Shown here piece by piece: positions 34,366 to 48,329 of a stretch of 64,000 nt of DNA; the first letter of the stretch is position 1, and each line of letters opens with the position of its first letter. Both the position numbers and the translations under genes were made by a program. Where the stretch lies: contig NC_060215.1 in assembly GCF_021130785.1 (NCBI RefSeq), positions 64,670,501-64,734,500 on the forward strand, written 5' to 3'. The notes under the pieces were generated by a model. It searched no databases, had not been told where the DNA came from, and saw only the letters and a program-made list of their open reading frames with translations. Source of the DNA: Homalodisca vitripennis (Eukaryota; Arthropoda; Insecta; Hemiptera; Cicadellidae).

Positions 34366-36429
34366 TTTAATTTGTTATAAATTCATGCTAGTACTGTGTT
34401 AGGGCCAAGCACCATCTCTTCCCACCAAATGCACATTTTCATCTTCTTATGTGACTTTAGAAGATTACTCTTGTTCATAGTCTAAACATGTGTCACTGAG
34501 ATCATTATCACTGCCACTAAAATCTCTGCCGTCATCACTAAAAAAATCAATTTTCATATATAAAATTATATATTTCACTGCTACTTAATCTACTAGCTAC
34601 TAGTTCAATTACAGATGTTCTTTCGTATCCATTGTCAAAACAACAACAAACATGAGTCGGCTGTAGGTAAAGAAAACATAATATTGATGCTGACACAAAA
34701 CATTGTATAGTTGTTGGATAAGGTTATGACTAGTTCTCTGCCTATTAAGTGACGTCATAGACAGTCAAAACAACTATGTTCCGCTATAGCATGATTGTCT
34801 CGTTTTTACTGACAGATCTCTTTCATCGTAACATGTTGGTGTGTTAAGTATATCTTTTATATCACAATTAAACTTAATTATTGTACTTAACACTTTGGAG
34901 ATATCATAAAAATGTCATTTGATGAGAAACATGAGGAAATGTGAGATATTATAATGTTGAATATGTAAGCAATTGTGAAGTATGGTTTTTTAATTTATGT
35001 TAGTCCTCACTGTAAGCTTGTAGAATGCTGTCACGCATGCTTGCGGCTAGTGTGGGCTACTACTGCCATCTCTTGGTGACCCTCGCATCTACTGTGAATG
35101 CATGTGGGCATGTTAAACAAAATAACTAGATTTTTGTTGAAACATTTTTGGAGACCGACACTCCAAATGTGATATTTACTACACCAAAACAGTTTAATTT
35201 TTTTATTTTTGATATTATTAAAAGTGCCTGTGGTACTAATAACATGAAGCATTTTAGAATGAATTATATTGGAATTTGATTACATTATTTTTATAGGTTT
35301 TAAAATTTTTTAAATGTTAGGTTGTTTATTTATTAATACATAATGTACAAGTTTTGTATATACTGTATAATTGTAGTGCCTTATGTTTTGCAACCATAAG
35401 TTAATATCTTACTTCGCTTTAAATTGTCCCATTAACATTTTTTAATTGATTCAACCAAGTCAACTAGTTTTTAAGTACAACTCTGAAGCATTTAAACTAT
35501 GAAGTTTTAAATGTGATATAATATAAAGTGTTAAATAAAAGATATATTGCTTTTAGTTATATATAATTTTGTTCAAAAAGAAACAACTCATTTTTATTTG
35601 TTATTTGACATGTTAAAAAGCATAGTGCAAAGATTAAACTAGCTTCAAAACTACAATAACGTCGGTCATGTGTTCAACAAAGACTGAGGTGCTGTTTTGA
35701 GGCTTATATTTATTGTTGAGTTTGTTTATATTGAATTATTATTGACAGTGTTTTGTTGTCAATATATAGTAAATACTGCCTTGTATTATTGTGGATCATT
35801 GTGATCATTCTTGAAAACACAACGAGGAGGATTGTTGAAGAACATTACTTTGATGGTAATGAAACTACTGTTCTTAACAACAATAGTAATAATGACAGTA
35901 GCTGTAGCCCATAATGTTTCAGTAAATGTTAATGTATTTTTAATATTTCCATTTGTTTATTGTGGGATGTGAAGTATTTTTTGTATGGAAAAATTGATGA
36001 TTAAACTTAAAACTCAATGATGGGGTGTTTTTTCAAAAAACTAAGTGTAAATAAAAGAAATAGTGTGTATATAATACTGAAATTTTATTTACTTAAACAA
36101 ACAAATGTGATTTTAAATTAGAAGTAAAATTTTGACTTACCAAAATTTAAAAACTTAAAAGAAGTTTTAGAAGCTCTTTAAAATTTTGTTCGGTTATATT
36201 TAGGGTTTGTTTTGATATATTCACCACAGTCCAGTGTGTTGTTTTTCCAGTGATTTAAAGTTTCTAACAACAAGCATATTATGTGTATAAATAACAGTGC
36301 TTAGAAATATTTTTCTGAAAATACTGTAGGTTTGCTGTATGAGGTGTGGCTTACAAAGTTAGAGTGAGAGTGGACAATGTTAATTAATTTCTATCTTCAA
36401 CTTTTACTCTATCCCTGTAAAATACCATT
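34366..36429. other. AT-rich intron with possible transposase N-terminus remnant
   Basis: No gene. At about 34560-34460 on the minus strand a short frame reads DFFSDDGRDFSGSDNDLSDT, acidic like the N-termini of some piggyBac transposases; too little to call. Around 35800-35910 the plus strand reads RRIVEEHYFDGNETTVLNN before a stop, also unidentified. The rest is very AT-rich. Confidence 0.4.
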
Positions 36430-36665
36430 CTTTTTATTATGTATAAACAAATCTAAGGTCAGTCTCCTTTTAGCTTGGTTCTCCCTGTCTGCATGAGCCA
36501 CTGGCCTGGGAAAGGATATAATCAAACTGAATAAAAGGGAGGGTTGATACAGTAGCAGGTTGATGTTACTTATAATGGTTACAGACAGGATTGAATCTGT
36601 GCTATCTCTAACTCAGATCCAAAGTCTGATGACTTAAACTACACAGTCATTGAATCTCCCATCTT
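36430..36665 (-). mobile_element. tRNA-derived SINE, full-length copy
   Basis: Minus-strand unit of about 235 bp. The tRNA-like head (36665-36574) shares 'gactttggatctgagttaga' and the B-box-like 'cagattcaatcctgtctg' with the SINE head at 29831. The body (36560-36430) shares 'actgtatcaaccctccc', 'ggccagtggctcatgc' and 'ctaaaaggaga' with 30876-30975. No insertion in this copy, so it defines the complete layout. Both Pol III boxes have mutations compared with the other head. Confidence 0.72.
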
Positions 36666-36669
36666 TCCA

Positions 36670-38000
36670 CAAATCAGACCAATGCCTTTTTGCATAAATC
36701 TATTATTACCAAAATTTTTTCATGGTCACTTTAATTTAGGTCCTTTGGTTTGCTTTCACTGCTTAAACATACAAATATTATACCTTTCAAAACTGGCTTT
36801 CTAACAAGAAGGTCACAGAGAGACCAAGATAAATCAGACCAAGAAAGCTGATGTATATGTGTGTTGTTGTACTTTGGCAAAAATATCTTAACAAAGAACA
36901 TTGTCAGTCTGAGTATTGTTCTGGTGAAGGATCCTTGAATTTATTCCACAAATTAGACCATTTCTCCATGCCAATACAAGGAATATCAGATTGTTAATAT
37001 AGGGCTTGTTTACAGTTTATAAATTAAATTTTCACATAACCTCTTATAGCATTTTCTCCAAATAATTTACAAACTTTGTCCATGTTAGTGTTCGCCTTTA
37101 CTGAAATGGGTGTTCCAGAGCAAGAGTATTGATAATGTCTTTGTAGTAATTTTAAACCAACTAAATGACTCAAAAGGTTGTATGTTTGAAAGAATTCTCA
37201 TTGTGCAGTTATTTCAACGTTGAATATGTTTATGTCGTGGGTTTTGTAAGAAAACTTTCCCATTGTTATTTTTGAAGACAGCATGTTTCTGATACAGATT
37301 CAAGTTATAGACCACTTACTTTTTCTTTTTTGGGTTAGAACCCTAAAATTAGAACCTGGAAGTTCTTCTGTACAATGTTATTAAACCTTTATACAATAAA
37401 TACAAGGCTCTTATAGTAATTATATAGATGGACTGCATATGCAACCATTGGTTTCATTAAATCTAATAAATGAGCCTGGGTTCAAAGCCCAAAAGAAGTT
37501 GAATGGTGGTAAATGCCTTTTTGGTTGCTAATGCAACAAAATAGACAGCAAAAGCCGTCCCAAGCTTTTTTAAATTTGGTATTATATTTTCTACATACTC
37601 ATTCAAAAGTTAATTTACTGTCTAGAATCACCCATTTGTATAGTTTATTTAAGTAACTTCTAAAATTGGTTGATTATGATTGAAATTCCTTTCCTGATAA
37701 AATACTATATTTCTTTTATTTGTTTAATCTTAAGGCACCAATTGCTTTTTAAGTTTAGGCCTTTAAGAATAAAATTCTTTAAAATATCTGTATGTCTTCT
37801 TCTAGTTATAAGCACCAGACCAACAGCATAACATTGTAAGTTACGGCTTTGTTATTTTGCTTTGTCCATAGATCATTTACCACCAACACCCGTAAAGGTG
37901 ACACAGTTTCCCATCTTGGAGACACCTTTTGATACAAAAATTGCGGCCATTTCCTACCCCTTCTAAGCAGTAACATTATAATTATTTAAAAGACACATTG
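36670..38000 (-). pseudogene. Very decayed LINE reverse transcriptase
   Basis: Minus-strand scraps in LINE order: a palm-like segment ending VVNDL (near 37880), a remnant of the catalytic box reading CYAVGLVL (near 37840), ILKGLNLKSNWCLKIKQIKE (near 37740) and WVILDSKLTFE (near 37650), the RT thumb block. Every block is in a different frame with stops between. Old copy; limits are approximate. Confidence 0.5.
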
Positions 38001-40035
38001 GTAGTATGTAAAGGAACATACATAACTAAAAGTCTATACAAAAACTTAGTGTCTTAATAATCTTTTTATTGTTACAATTCTTAGAGTTTTGGCCATTTTT
38101 GAAGGCAAAGTTTCGTCAAGTGTGTAAAGAGAGAAATTGCCATAGGAAAATTTTACAGTTAACAACCAAAGTTATCCTGGGTACAACTGGCACATTTATG
38201 AAACTAATTGTATGTACATGGATTGGCTTATACCATTTCCTAACTTGAGAAAGGGTTTCTATATGACTTTTCATAATAATTTAATTCTTTTCACACTTTA
38301 TACTTACCTGAACAATACAGATACGAGCAATCTCAGGTATTTAAATTACATTTTGGTGCAGTCTTGAAATGCATTGATAGATGTTGCTAGTTTAGGGTCT
38401 CAAGCCTTTAAATTTGTCTAAGACTCTGTTTGTTAAATCCAAACTTCTTAAAGCAATATTTATAGTGTACAGATGATTGAAATTTAAAACAACCAAAAGA
38501 ATAGCTGAATACTTGTTTGTTATTAATCATATAAAATGATAAAGAGAGTTGTCAGCAGGAACTATTTTATTTGATTTCCACTGTTTAGTGTATAGCAATA
38601 CAGTGAAATATCTTAAACATAACTGTATGTAAAGGAATTAATAATTTTAAAAGTCTACATAAAACGAGAACAGTAATGCGGAAAAGAGTAAATTCGGATC
38701 AATCACAAATTATCTAGATGTTTAAGCAGAAAGAGCCTGTTACTCACTCAAAACTATGTAGAAGGTTCCATCTTAGATAATACATCTAATATTTCCACAA
38801 ATTGCGAAAAAAAAAACTTTAAAAGGGATATGCTTTACAATGTTGTATGTGACAGTTTTGTTGAAACTGCATCTCTGTCAGAACAATATTGTAAGTAGTA
38901 TTTCTTATCATGAAGTATATTTAGGTTTCAATAATTTTGAGGTTGGAACACTAAAAAGCTAGCCTAAACAGCAGGTAAACAGCTTGCCCATATAGAACAA
39001 TGTGTTATTAACTTGAGTCAGGGAAATTGCCACCTGAAGTGGTAAGTAGAATGATGTTATGTCTACGTTTATTGAATAGTAAATAAAAGTTTTATTATTT
39101 TAAACATTAAGATATCTTTTGTAGATTTACTCATTTATAAACTCTGTGAAACTTCATGAAGTAGAAATTGTCATTACTCCTCTAAGCATACATCAGTTAT
39201 CCAGAAAGTAACAGATGTTTGAGATTAGCTCGGCAGTGGGAGGAGCTAGAGTCATCATCTTGGGGTAAAAAGATTCCTATGCTCATTACACATCGAGCTG
39301 AGGTAGCAAGTGGTCTGTATTTCTCCTACTTTTCTTACTGTGTCAAGTTAAAATATTAAAATACTAAAAAAAATATTACTAAGTATTGTGACAGATTAGA
39401 ATTCACTAAGCTGTTTGTATCAAACGTCAAGTAATATGAGACAAAAAATGTTTAATTTAAACAAAACCTTCAACCTGTTATTTGAATATATATACCATTA
39501 TTACAAACAAAAAATAAAAATACTCAATTTTATTTGTTTTCTGTTTTTTATTAGGTAATTTTTTTATTAATAACAATATGTTGCTCCACACATTCTTTAA
39601 CGAGGAGATCAGAGAGGGGGGATGAAGACACTCGTAATATCAGACACTGGTAGCCAAACTAATATTGTCTACTGCAGCGAGAATAGTATTGGCGTATAAG
39701 TTCATTTAACAGTTTTCAATTTCAAATTATAATAGAAGTTCTATACTGCAATTTTGTTATTATAAATAAAATAGCTGTTCTGCTTCTATACATCAAATTC
39801 TATGATCACCTAGTTTACAAATAAGTTTTCAAAATTAAAAATAAACGATAATTAAGGGAAAAAACAGAAAAGTAAATTTGCTTCATTTTGGTGCCGCTCC
39901 CTCGTGGCTCAGTTTGGAACTTAATCCTGGCACGTTTAGTCTTAAGTCATAAGGCATGCATCTGCCAAACTTCAGCTTTCTGTTATATCAGCAAGTTGTA
40001 GAATTATTGATGAGTGAGTGAGAGAAGGCTCTGTC
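38001..40035. other. AT-rich intron, possible mariner-like scrap
   Basis: No gene seen. At 39195-39320 a GC-richer patch (ccagaaagtaacagatgttt, ggaggagctagagtcatc) resembles the end region of a mariner-type element, but without a partner end or transposase I do not call it. Confidence 0.4.
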
Positions 40036-40048
40036 TTTAATATATGTG

Positions 40049-40088
<40 letters not shown>

Positions 40089-40109
40089 TATATCTGTCTA
40101 ATATATGTG

Positions 40110-40145
<36 letters not shown>
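40036..40145. repeat. Duplicated (TG/TA)n microsatellite
   Basis: Two adjacent near-copies, each 'taatatatgtgtatgtgta' followed by a long TA run (from about 40038 and 40099). The ORF read through it is low-complexity and spurious. Confidence 0.9.
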
Positions 40146-40148
<3 letters not shown>

Positions 40149-43015
40149 GTACACATAGAAGTATTTACATGGTTTACTGTACTTTCTTTAGTTGTTTACC
40201 AAAGTATATAAAAACCTTGAAACTATTTTGTACAACAACAAATAAGGGTGTAGCGGCACTTTGCAATATTTACAATCCATACTATCGTTTGAATTATATT
40301 CACAATCATTCTTCAAAACCTTATCGACTTGAGAATCATGCAAGTTTTCATTATCCATCTTGTCAGACAATATAGTGAACAGCTGAGCTGCCAGCTGATG
40401 ACAAATGAAGCAGATAATAAAAATCAACAAAAATCAGGTTAGCCATACTCATGACAATGAAATAATTTGGTTGATATTCCATTAGAACTTAGTAAGGAAC
40501 ATCCCAATGATAGTTAGTAGTTAGTGGAAATACGGTGAAACAAGTGTACAGTTTAATATCAAATACGACTATGTAACCAGTGGTAACAAAAAATGTATAA
40601 GCACTGGTAATGAATAGATACATTTATTTATATTTTAAAATACATGATTTAATAGTGTGGTTTATTATAAATAAGCTAATGAAACATAGATGATCCTGAT
40701 CTGAAAAGTAGACGATTAAACAATATAATTAAAACATAGTTTAAAGATAAAATTCATAAATTATTATAAACTTCTGTTAAAAGATTAATTAGGATATTGG
40801 GAACTAAACTGAGTAAACAGTATTCACTGTTATTTTACATTATTTTGGTTTAACTAATATTTATTTTGGTTAATGTTATATTAGTAAGAACAGAATGTGT
40901 TTAGTTGTTGCATTGTTTGTGTAGGTCTGAATGAGATACATTTAGAATTGCTACTGTATAATGTATAAAGCAAGGCAGAACAGTCACGGCCAACTGCAGA
41001 GAGTCAGTGAGTACTCAGAGACCTGAGTAGTGATTAGCTCATTAGCTCGCAACTGCATGATATTAACATTGGCATTGCATTATTAGCATAAGCTCACTAA
41101 TCTCTTAGTAGTTGGGTTTCACTAGGTTCTATATGGGCTTGCTTGATACCACTTAGTTTAGGATTTATATTTTCTGGCTGGAAGATTACTTATTCTGTAA
41201 TGTGCAAATATGAGTAGTTTTGTTTTTATAAATAATATTCAAACAACATATACAAAACACATGTACACTTTTTGTTGGATTTGGTATTATATTTGTAAAT
41301 AATACATAAGACAGAGAAACTATAGCACATATTTTTTTTTTAACTTGGTTAAGACTTAAAAAATGGATTTAAAGAAATTTTTTCCCTTTTATCCAAGGAC
41401 CTTAAATTTCTACTTTGAAAAGAACAATATCTGTAAAAACACGGCTGGCACTGTTTTACATGATTCACTAGTCTTACATTTTTTTAAGTTAATATTTTTT
41501 AGTTTACATAATTTATCTTGGTAGCATGTATTTGCTGATAAAGAAGGTGTTGGAGAATTATCATTTTCAAAATGTGTACACTGTTATTAATGCTGACTTA
41601 ATTACATTCTAAATAGAATTAATGGAGGTATAGTTTAAAATTTTCTGTAGAATCTCTGTTGCTTTGCTTTGTTGTATATATGAAATGAAACATAACTTTA
41701 TTGGTAACACAGTTATAAAGCCCTGTCTTCCACTAAATGCATCATCTTTTGTATACAACATTTTATAGGATACACAAAATTCACAAGGTAAGATGATATT
41801 GCAATTATAGTTCAAACAAGTGGTGAGTTTCATGATTTATATAAAACATTTTTTCTATGTTTTAGAATATTTAAAAAAAAACACACAAATTTCTCAGTAG
41901 TTTTGGTAGAATCCAGTTTTGGGCTGATTAAAAAAAATTAAATCCTAATACCAAAATGGCGGTTTCAATTCTCAATTCTGATTCCTGTGTTATTCGTTAC
42001 TAAGAAATAGAAAAATAGCATGATAAAAAAAATTTTATCACCATTTTATTAGGGATGGGCCAATACTAATAAAATGTTATTGTTATTTCGATACCAAAAA
42101 TTGATCTCAATTTTCAATTTTGAATTCAATACTAATTTCTCTATAAATAACAAGGTAACATTACGCCACACCACATGTTGCTTAACAAGCTTCATTGAGG
42201 GTACATACAAAATTTAAAACCTATAGATAATTTTGATTCTTGAGAGGTCCTGCGGATAAAAAGACAGACAGACTATAATAAAGAAAAGAATGTTTACATC
42301 CCCCGGAAGACAAAAGAGAACTTGTGCAAACCTACGGAGAGATAGGTTTCAATTAAGCTCAGCCAAACTCCATGGTTAGCCATGCACCATCATAGAACCC
42401 TTTCTTGTAGAAATTAAGTTTCTTGTAAAAATCTACAGATGAAATCTTTCCCAAGCTATATTGCTACATGATACATTTTATCCATCAAGGTTGGTTTCAT
42501 AGCAATGTTCAAATAATAAAAGTACTGTTAAGCTAGGGAAGGTATAAACGTAAAAGTGCACTGAAATAAAAAAAGTCACCCTTTTACTTAACTTTTCACC
42601 CTATTATTTTTTAATTTTACACTATGAATAAAAATATCACATGTTAAAATGTCATATTGTTGAACCCATCCTGGAGGTCAGTGTCACAATGACCACAATA
42701 GCATTAAAACAATTGTGTTTCAAAGGCTGTTAAATGAGGTACAAATTTCTAAGACAATGGTTTACAAAAGTTTGTTGTTCGGTATACATGTCTTAATATT
42801 GGTGGTGCTTATGTAGAAAGGTAGTTAAAAGTATGGGCTTTCATGACAACAAGTTTCAATGAGTTTTTTTGTTATATCAAAAAGGTACTCACTTAATAAA
42901 AAACACCTTGTAAAATAGTTTATTGATAAACCACGTAGTTAATTACCCGATCATCCTTTCATGAATCTCTCACACATGTTTAGGAATATGGTTATTTACT
43001 TAATCTACCAATGTA
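40146..43015. other. AT-rich intron, no gene seen
   Basis: No coding block on either strand. Around 42180-42280 a segment with 'aagacagacagactataa' resembles the terminal pattern noted near 2560-2660. The ORF at 41609-41833 has no motif. Confidence 0.5.
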
Positions 43016-43098
43016 CAAGGCATATTCATAAAATAAGGGCTGTTTGGTCATAGGAAAAAATAATCCTTTATGTCCCAAAAAGCAGTAGCTATCAATTT

Positions 43099-43328
43099 TC
43101 AGTTTGGTTGAACTTTTCTTTTTAGGTGAAGATAAGTGTTGCCACTGCATCGATTGCTGTTTGTTTCTGGATTGATGTAGGATATCCATGTCTCATCTTC
43201 GGTAACAATGCAAGAAAACAAATTCTCTCCATCTTGTTGGTAATGGCCCATAAACTCTTGTCTATTGTACAATTCTTTGCTCTTTGTAGTGGGCCGGTCA
43301 GCATTTTCGGTACCCATCTAGCACACAA
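43099..43328 (-). pseudogene. mariner transposase fragment
   Basis: Two overlapping frames (43328-43122 and 43317-43099) that together carry RWVPKMLT, the QQDGENLFSCIV region and TEDETWISYINPE. The D of EDETW is the first catalytic residue of the D,D triad. One frameshift near 43310. Nothing remains of the second and third catalytic sites. Confidence 0.82.
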
Positions 43329-43835
43329 TTTGTGGTATCTGAGGTTTTCCGTGACAATATTGTAGACAGTAGTGCATCTGAGTTGAATAAATTGTTCAGC
43401 CGTTCAGGTCATTAATCGTCAATTGACGATCAGAATCGCAGTTTTCTGGTCCACTTCAAGTTTTTGAATTGATTTCATTGGTCAGTATACTGGATCTGCC
43501 ACTCCACTGTTCGTCATGGACATTTGTTAGTCCATTTTAAAAATCATGGCACCATTGTCTAACTTTCGTTCACTTATGAAACTGTAGGTCCATAAACTAG
43601 GCCTAACTCCTAATGTTTTTTCAGCAACCAACGATCCTTTTTGCACACAAGAATCGTATCACAAAATGTACTTCACAGCTGGTGGGATAAACGATTGTCG
43701 TGGACATTGTTGTATGCATGCATGGACAAATAAATGACTTCTAAAACAAAAACAAATGTTGCTATAGCATCGCAATGAATCAGTAGATGGAGTTGCAGGA
43801 GTAAAACTATTACTAAATAATATTTAAATACAGTA

Positions 43836-44235
43836 AAATTCCATTAATCTGATATTCTATAGTTTTGACACACTTGGTGATCCGGCACTTCTTTTGGAAA
43901 AAGTAAAATTTTCTTAAACAGTGCAAAAAATTAATAATTTAAATACGCAACAATGTTTTTTTTCCGTTCAAGGTGGACACAGCGTTTAGGTGGGCGTACG
44001 AAGAGGCTAGGCGTCTTATTTGGTCGACTTCGGGTGATATTGATTAGACTCGAGTCACGTGACTGACCATGGCAGTCGGCCTGTCAGCCAGATTAACCAG
44101 TGTAACCAGTTGCACTTTTGTATAAATTAAATTGAGTCTAGTAATTCTAGATACATTTCACAGTTAATATGCTCAGTAAAGGTTTGTGATGGAAGGAGGA
44201 TTCACACCTCAAGTCCTGACCACACCAGATTAACA
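43836..44235. mobile_element. Possible pogo/Tigger-like MITE nested in the mariner element
   Basis: Left end cagtaaaattccattaatct and right end, read inward from the other side, catctgttaatctgg share the TTAATCTG core. The left end resembles pogo/Tigger termini (CAGT...AATCT...). No coding content. Its presence explains why the mariner remnant keeps near-normal length despite a C-terminal deletion. Boundaries approximate. Confidence 0.4.
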
Positions 44236-44281
44236 GATGTTTATTTTATAAACAAACCCCTTACTTTATGAATATGCCTCA

Positions 44282-47200
44282 TGTTCACTTCACAAACTGT
44301 GGTAAGAGAAATCTAGATGCATGCTTCACATTGCAGTGGTGGGTATCTTGTCCTCTTGGTCTTGCTGTGGTAACTCCTTATTTACAAACAAGATTGCTTC
44401 TCTGATGTAATGATAAATGATATTTATAATTTTATCAGAGAAAACATTTCAAATAGTATTCCCTGGAATAAAGAACTTCCAGTATTTTCATAGATTTTTA
44501 TGTAGCAGCAATATACAGTACAATTTAATTTGTCTCGTTATAAGCTCTCTGAGATCACAAGGTCTTATCGGATATGGTTTTAAATAATGCATGATAGGTG
44601 ATGTGTGTTGTATTATCATTGCTGATATGCTTCTTTTTATTACACACAAGACAAACTAAGCTTTTTGGAGAATAAAATTAATGTATTTTATAACAAGACA
44701 TTAATTGTTAATAATATGCCAATAAATTTATGATTCTTCTCATTTTCTGCTCTTGCACTATGATACTGGGCATTTATCTTTTATCCTTGAGAAGCCCTGT
44801 TTTTGGTTTTTGAAGTGGCAACATCTTAGTCATTTTTATTGAGATATTGTTGGGTCTCATAAATATATATGAAATACATGATCATTTTATGGTCTTGTTA
44901 TAACTAGCATATTTCAGACAGGAGTAAGGTTGTGTCATCATTGTGAATTACTGAGTTTCAGTATGTTTCTAGGTGTAAAGGCAAGTTAGTAAAAGTAATT
45001 AATAGATCTCATAACTAGGAATGCTGTATTAATGGCAGGAGTGTAGATCTTCTGTATTCTGTAGTTCCTTTACCCTGTATGCTGAACTGAGGACACCTGA
45101 GTTCTATCTTTGACTTTACAAGAGTCTCTCTGAAAGGAGGGACATAATGGTAGTGCTATCTTTGATTTAAAAAATGGATTGACATATTTTCATAAGAAGA
45201 TTGTGTGAGAGAAATACTGTGAGGAGATAGACCATAGCTGATGTAGTTCTATGTGGCATTGCGTAGATTGAGCTGCCTTCCCTGTCCTACTGTTCACTCA
45301 TGTATTTGTTTGTAACCTGTCATAATATTGTGATAAAGAGCCCCTCAGCTACCTGCTTCATTTCTTGTAGGTATCCAATGATCAGTTCTGTGGTGAGTTC
45401 AAAACATTTTGCTTTGACTTAAAATTTCATTCTGAAGGACATTTTGATGAACTGAATTGAAATAGAACCTAAATTATTTGTTTTTTACTATCAGAGTTTA
45501 CTTGATACAGTAAGGTTAAATACCATTGTGTAATATTTATGATTAGTTTGTGTAGTATGTAATACAAATTTATATAGTAAAATCAATTATTGGTCAATGT
45601 TTATACAAGATTAAAATTCCTTATAACATAAAGCCAAATGTTGCTTCATTTTTCATTTGTTCTTTTTTTTTTACTAAAACATTAATTTATACCAATGAGT
45701 GTTAGATAACAGTCACTTCAGGCCTGATCTGATTATGATGAAATACAAGAGCTATTAACTAACATTTAACCATTATTAAATCAGTTTTTCCAGTTTTACA
45801 CAATATCAAAATATTTGTTCACACAATTAAATTTTTTTAGATATTTCGGCTTTGCTACATAGAACCATTTTCAGTCAACAGGTGTTAAACTGAAACTGCC
45901 AATAATACATTTCCCCCCGTTACGAGTGAGTTGAAGGTGTGGAACTTATTGTGATTGTCTGAAGGTTAACTCAAGAGACTTCAACTATTGCAGTGGATTA
46001 TAAAAAAAATTATCAACTTAATATAACACTATTTCCTTAATGCAATAACTTCATACTAGAACATTATAATTTCCAATACTGAAGAAACCTTTCACCAGAG
46101 GGCATGGCTTGAAACAGTCAGCTTAATTTTTTGACATCTTGCAATGTTTTACATAAATATATATTTTAACCAATATTAATGATCATATACAGATAGAATT
46201 TGCTTTATTGTTGTTCTAACCTTGGCAATGGAAGCTGTCTTAAAACTTTCTATTTTATAATTTGAAATATAAAAAATAAATTTTCTATTTCTTTGTGAAG
46301 AGTTAAACAATTTTTTTAGTTTTGCCTTTGAAAAGAATATCAAAGATCCAACTCAATATTTCTATCACACTTATTAGTTGATACACAATTGGCGAAGTGA
46401 ATAAAAAGTAGAATCTACTCACTAGAATCTAATGTCTAGTCTTGGCAATAACTAAGGTGAATAAACAAAAACTAATTCTAGGTAGTAGTAACTTTTTCAG
46501 TCTAGAATAAAAGTATCCACTGGATAGTTACTACTACTAGATTAAAATCTACATGGAAGTTACATCTTCTTAAGGTGAAGATATAACTAGTTTAGCTTTT
46601 ATAAAATATCAGATCTAACTATAGCACAAATCAGGACTAAAATACATTTTTTATTTACCACTACAAATGATTAATTATTCCCTTTGCTTGAGAACGAAAT
46701 TTCATTTTCAGTATACTACACTGTATTAAATTATTTTTATATTGTGGAGTACTAAAAGGCTATTTTAGAGACTGAATATGAAAATTTTGTTCATCATAGT
46801 TGCAAAATTATAAATAAAAATAATCTAAAAAGAATTACAAACTACAACTACAGACTACAGAACTTATAATTAACTACGGAGAACAGAACAGATATGTCAT
46901 TCACATCCAGTTAACATATTGGTTTTAAATTATTTCATTCTGGCTTAAAATTTAAGAACACCTTTCCTTGTAGTAATATTAAGAAAAAAATTAATACTTT
47001 ACATTGTTATAAAGAAATTTTACATGAATCTTTCAAAAACATTTTAGTCTGGACTATATTAAACAATAATTTTGTTATATATACCATTGATGTACTAAAC
47101 AAATTTTTTTTTACTATAAGCTCCCTTATATAAAGTTGAAAGACCTAACTTATCTTTCTTGGCCTCTAAAAGGCTCTATGTTTTGGTTTACAATTTAATT

Positions 47201-47479
47201 GCAGACAATCAGGTGCAAATTTTTAACATCGTAACAGTAGATTACTCTTATTGACACACTTTTAAATACAGTAAAAATTTTCTCTGATGAATATAAAACA
47301 GACAATCTGGTACAAACTAATATGTACCAAGAAAAATAAGTGTGCTCAACCAAAGGCTTAAACATTATAAAATAAAACTAGAATGAAGAACTAGAAACCA
47401 CTTTTTATTAACTTCAAAGGTAGTAGTATGTAGCCCGTCCGGAGAAATATCAGCTACAACTAGGGGTAGTCACTACTAC
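44282..47479. other. AT-rich intron with a possible unclassified DNA element
   Basis: No gene seen. Sequences gtgaataaaaagtag (46397) and its near complement ctactacctttttattca (47473-47490) are inverted about 1.1 kb apart, and several CTAG/GTAGTAG-containing short repeats lie between (46430-46610, 47418-47480). This may be a non-autonomous DNA transposon of unknown type. Confidence 0.35.
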
Positions 47480-48075
47480 CTTTTTATTCAATGTTTGAAT
47501 CCTTGATGCGGTATGCGAGGTATGGGGTACAGCCACTAAGTCGATCATAAACCGGGTGGATATCTTGCAAAGAAGAACACTATATCAAATGGTGGGCGTG
47601 CCACAATTGCAGCGCAATTTCCAAATTCCTGATAGCCTTTTACTATACAGATACAATACCTTAAATTCCAAATAACTTTTAAAATTAAAAATCATTCAAA
47701 AATACTACTTATCTGATTTGTTTAAAACAGAAAACACAAAAATGTGCAATACATTTAGAAAATTAGATAAATATAAACTGCCGAGAGTTTGTAATACATA
47801 CGGGAAAAATTCGCTGAGTTACATTATTCCAAAAATATTTAATCAAATCCCTATAGAACTGCTAAAATTTAAAAAATTTTACATTGCTAAGCCAATACTT
47901 GATTGGCTACTTGAAATGGAAAGTGATGAATAGACTAGGGAACGTTTAGGCTTAGGAAAATAGATTATATTGTATAACCTTTCATATAATTGTACCTGTG
48001 AATAGCGTTCTATCTTATACATTGAGGTTGGATTTATATTCTTACAGAATAAAGTGTGTGTGTTTGTGTGTGTGT
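47480..48075 (+). mobile_element. LINE 8: 3' end of a non-LTR retrotransposon
   Basis: Plus strand: YAVWGTATKSIINRVDILQR and MVGVPQLQRNF (47520-47620) in one frame, then the frame 47718-47933 with YGKNSLSYIIPKIFNQIP and a stop at 47931-47933. These are the RT C-terminal blocks. AATAAA at 48047 precedes a GT-rich tail to about 48075. 5'-truncated. Confidence 0.72.
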
Positions 48076-48329
48076 GTTGCAGGTAAATTTATTGATATAT
48101 TATATTGAACTATTGTTGACATATTGTAATACATTTCAATGGAATTAGTTGTAGATGGTCGTGAATATAGAATATGTTGATCATGTATATTATACAATGG
48201 TTTAATTCAGGCACTATGTTTCTGCTATTACTTTATCTGTAGTCTGGTTGTGCATTCCATTGGTAATGGCTGAAAGCACAGACGCCAAAAGCGCGCTTCA
48301 ACGTTTTTCTTTTTGTTATTAGAACACAT

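Larger units (their letters stand above)
43016..44281 (-). mobile_element. mariner element, internally deleted and interrupted
   Basis: Inverted ends AGGCATATTCATAAAATAAGGG (left, from 43018) and its near complement at 44260-44279 mark both termini. On the minus strand the transposase middle reads ARWVPKML, then DGENLF and IVTEDETWISY (43330-43180), the first catalytic region of mariner transposases. The C-terminal catalytic part is missing: the frame runs from SPKKK straight into the left terminus near 43050. About 400 bp at 43836-44235 looks like a separate insertion. The remaining N-terminal part lies in degraded form at 43400-43750. Confidence 0.7.

Noticed and set aside
34460..34560. Third piggyBac transposase N-terminus
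   Set aside because: Only an acidic stretch of about 25 residues; such composition is not diagnostic.
39195..39320. mariner-type end
   Set aside because: Resembles a terminal region but has no partner terminus, TA flank or transposase.
40046..40375. 109-codon ORF beginning with repeated Tyr-Ile
   Set aside because: Its first third is translated TA/TG microsatellite and the rest has no motif; chance ORF.
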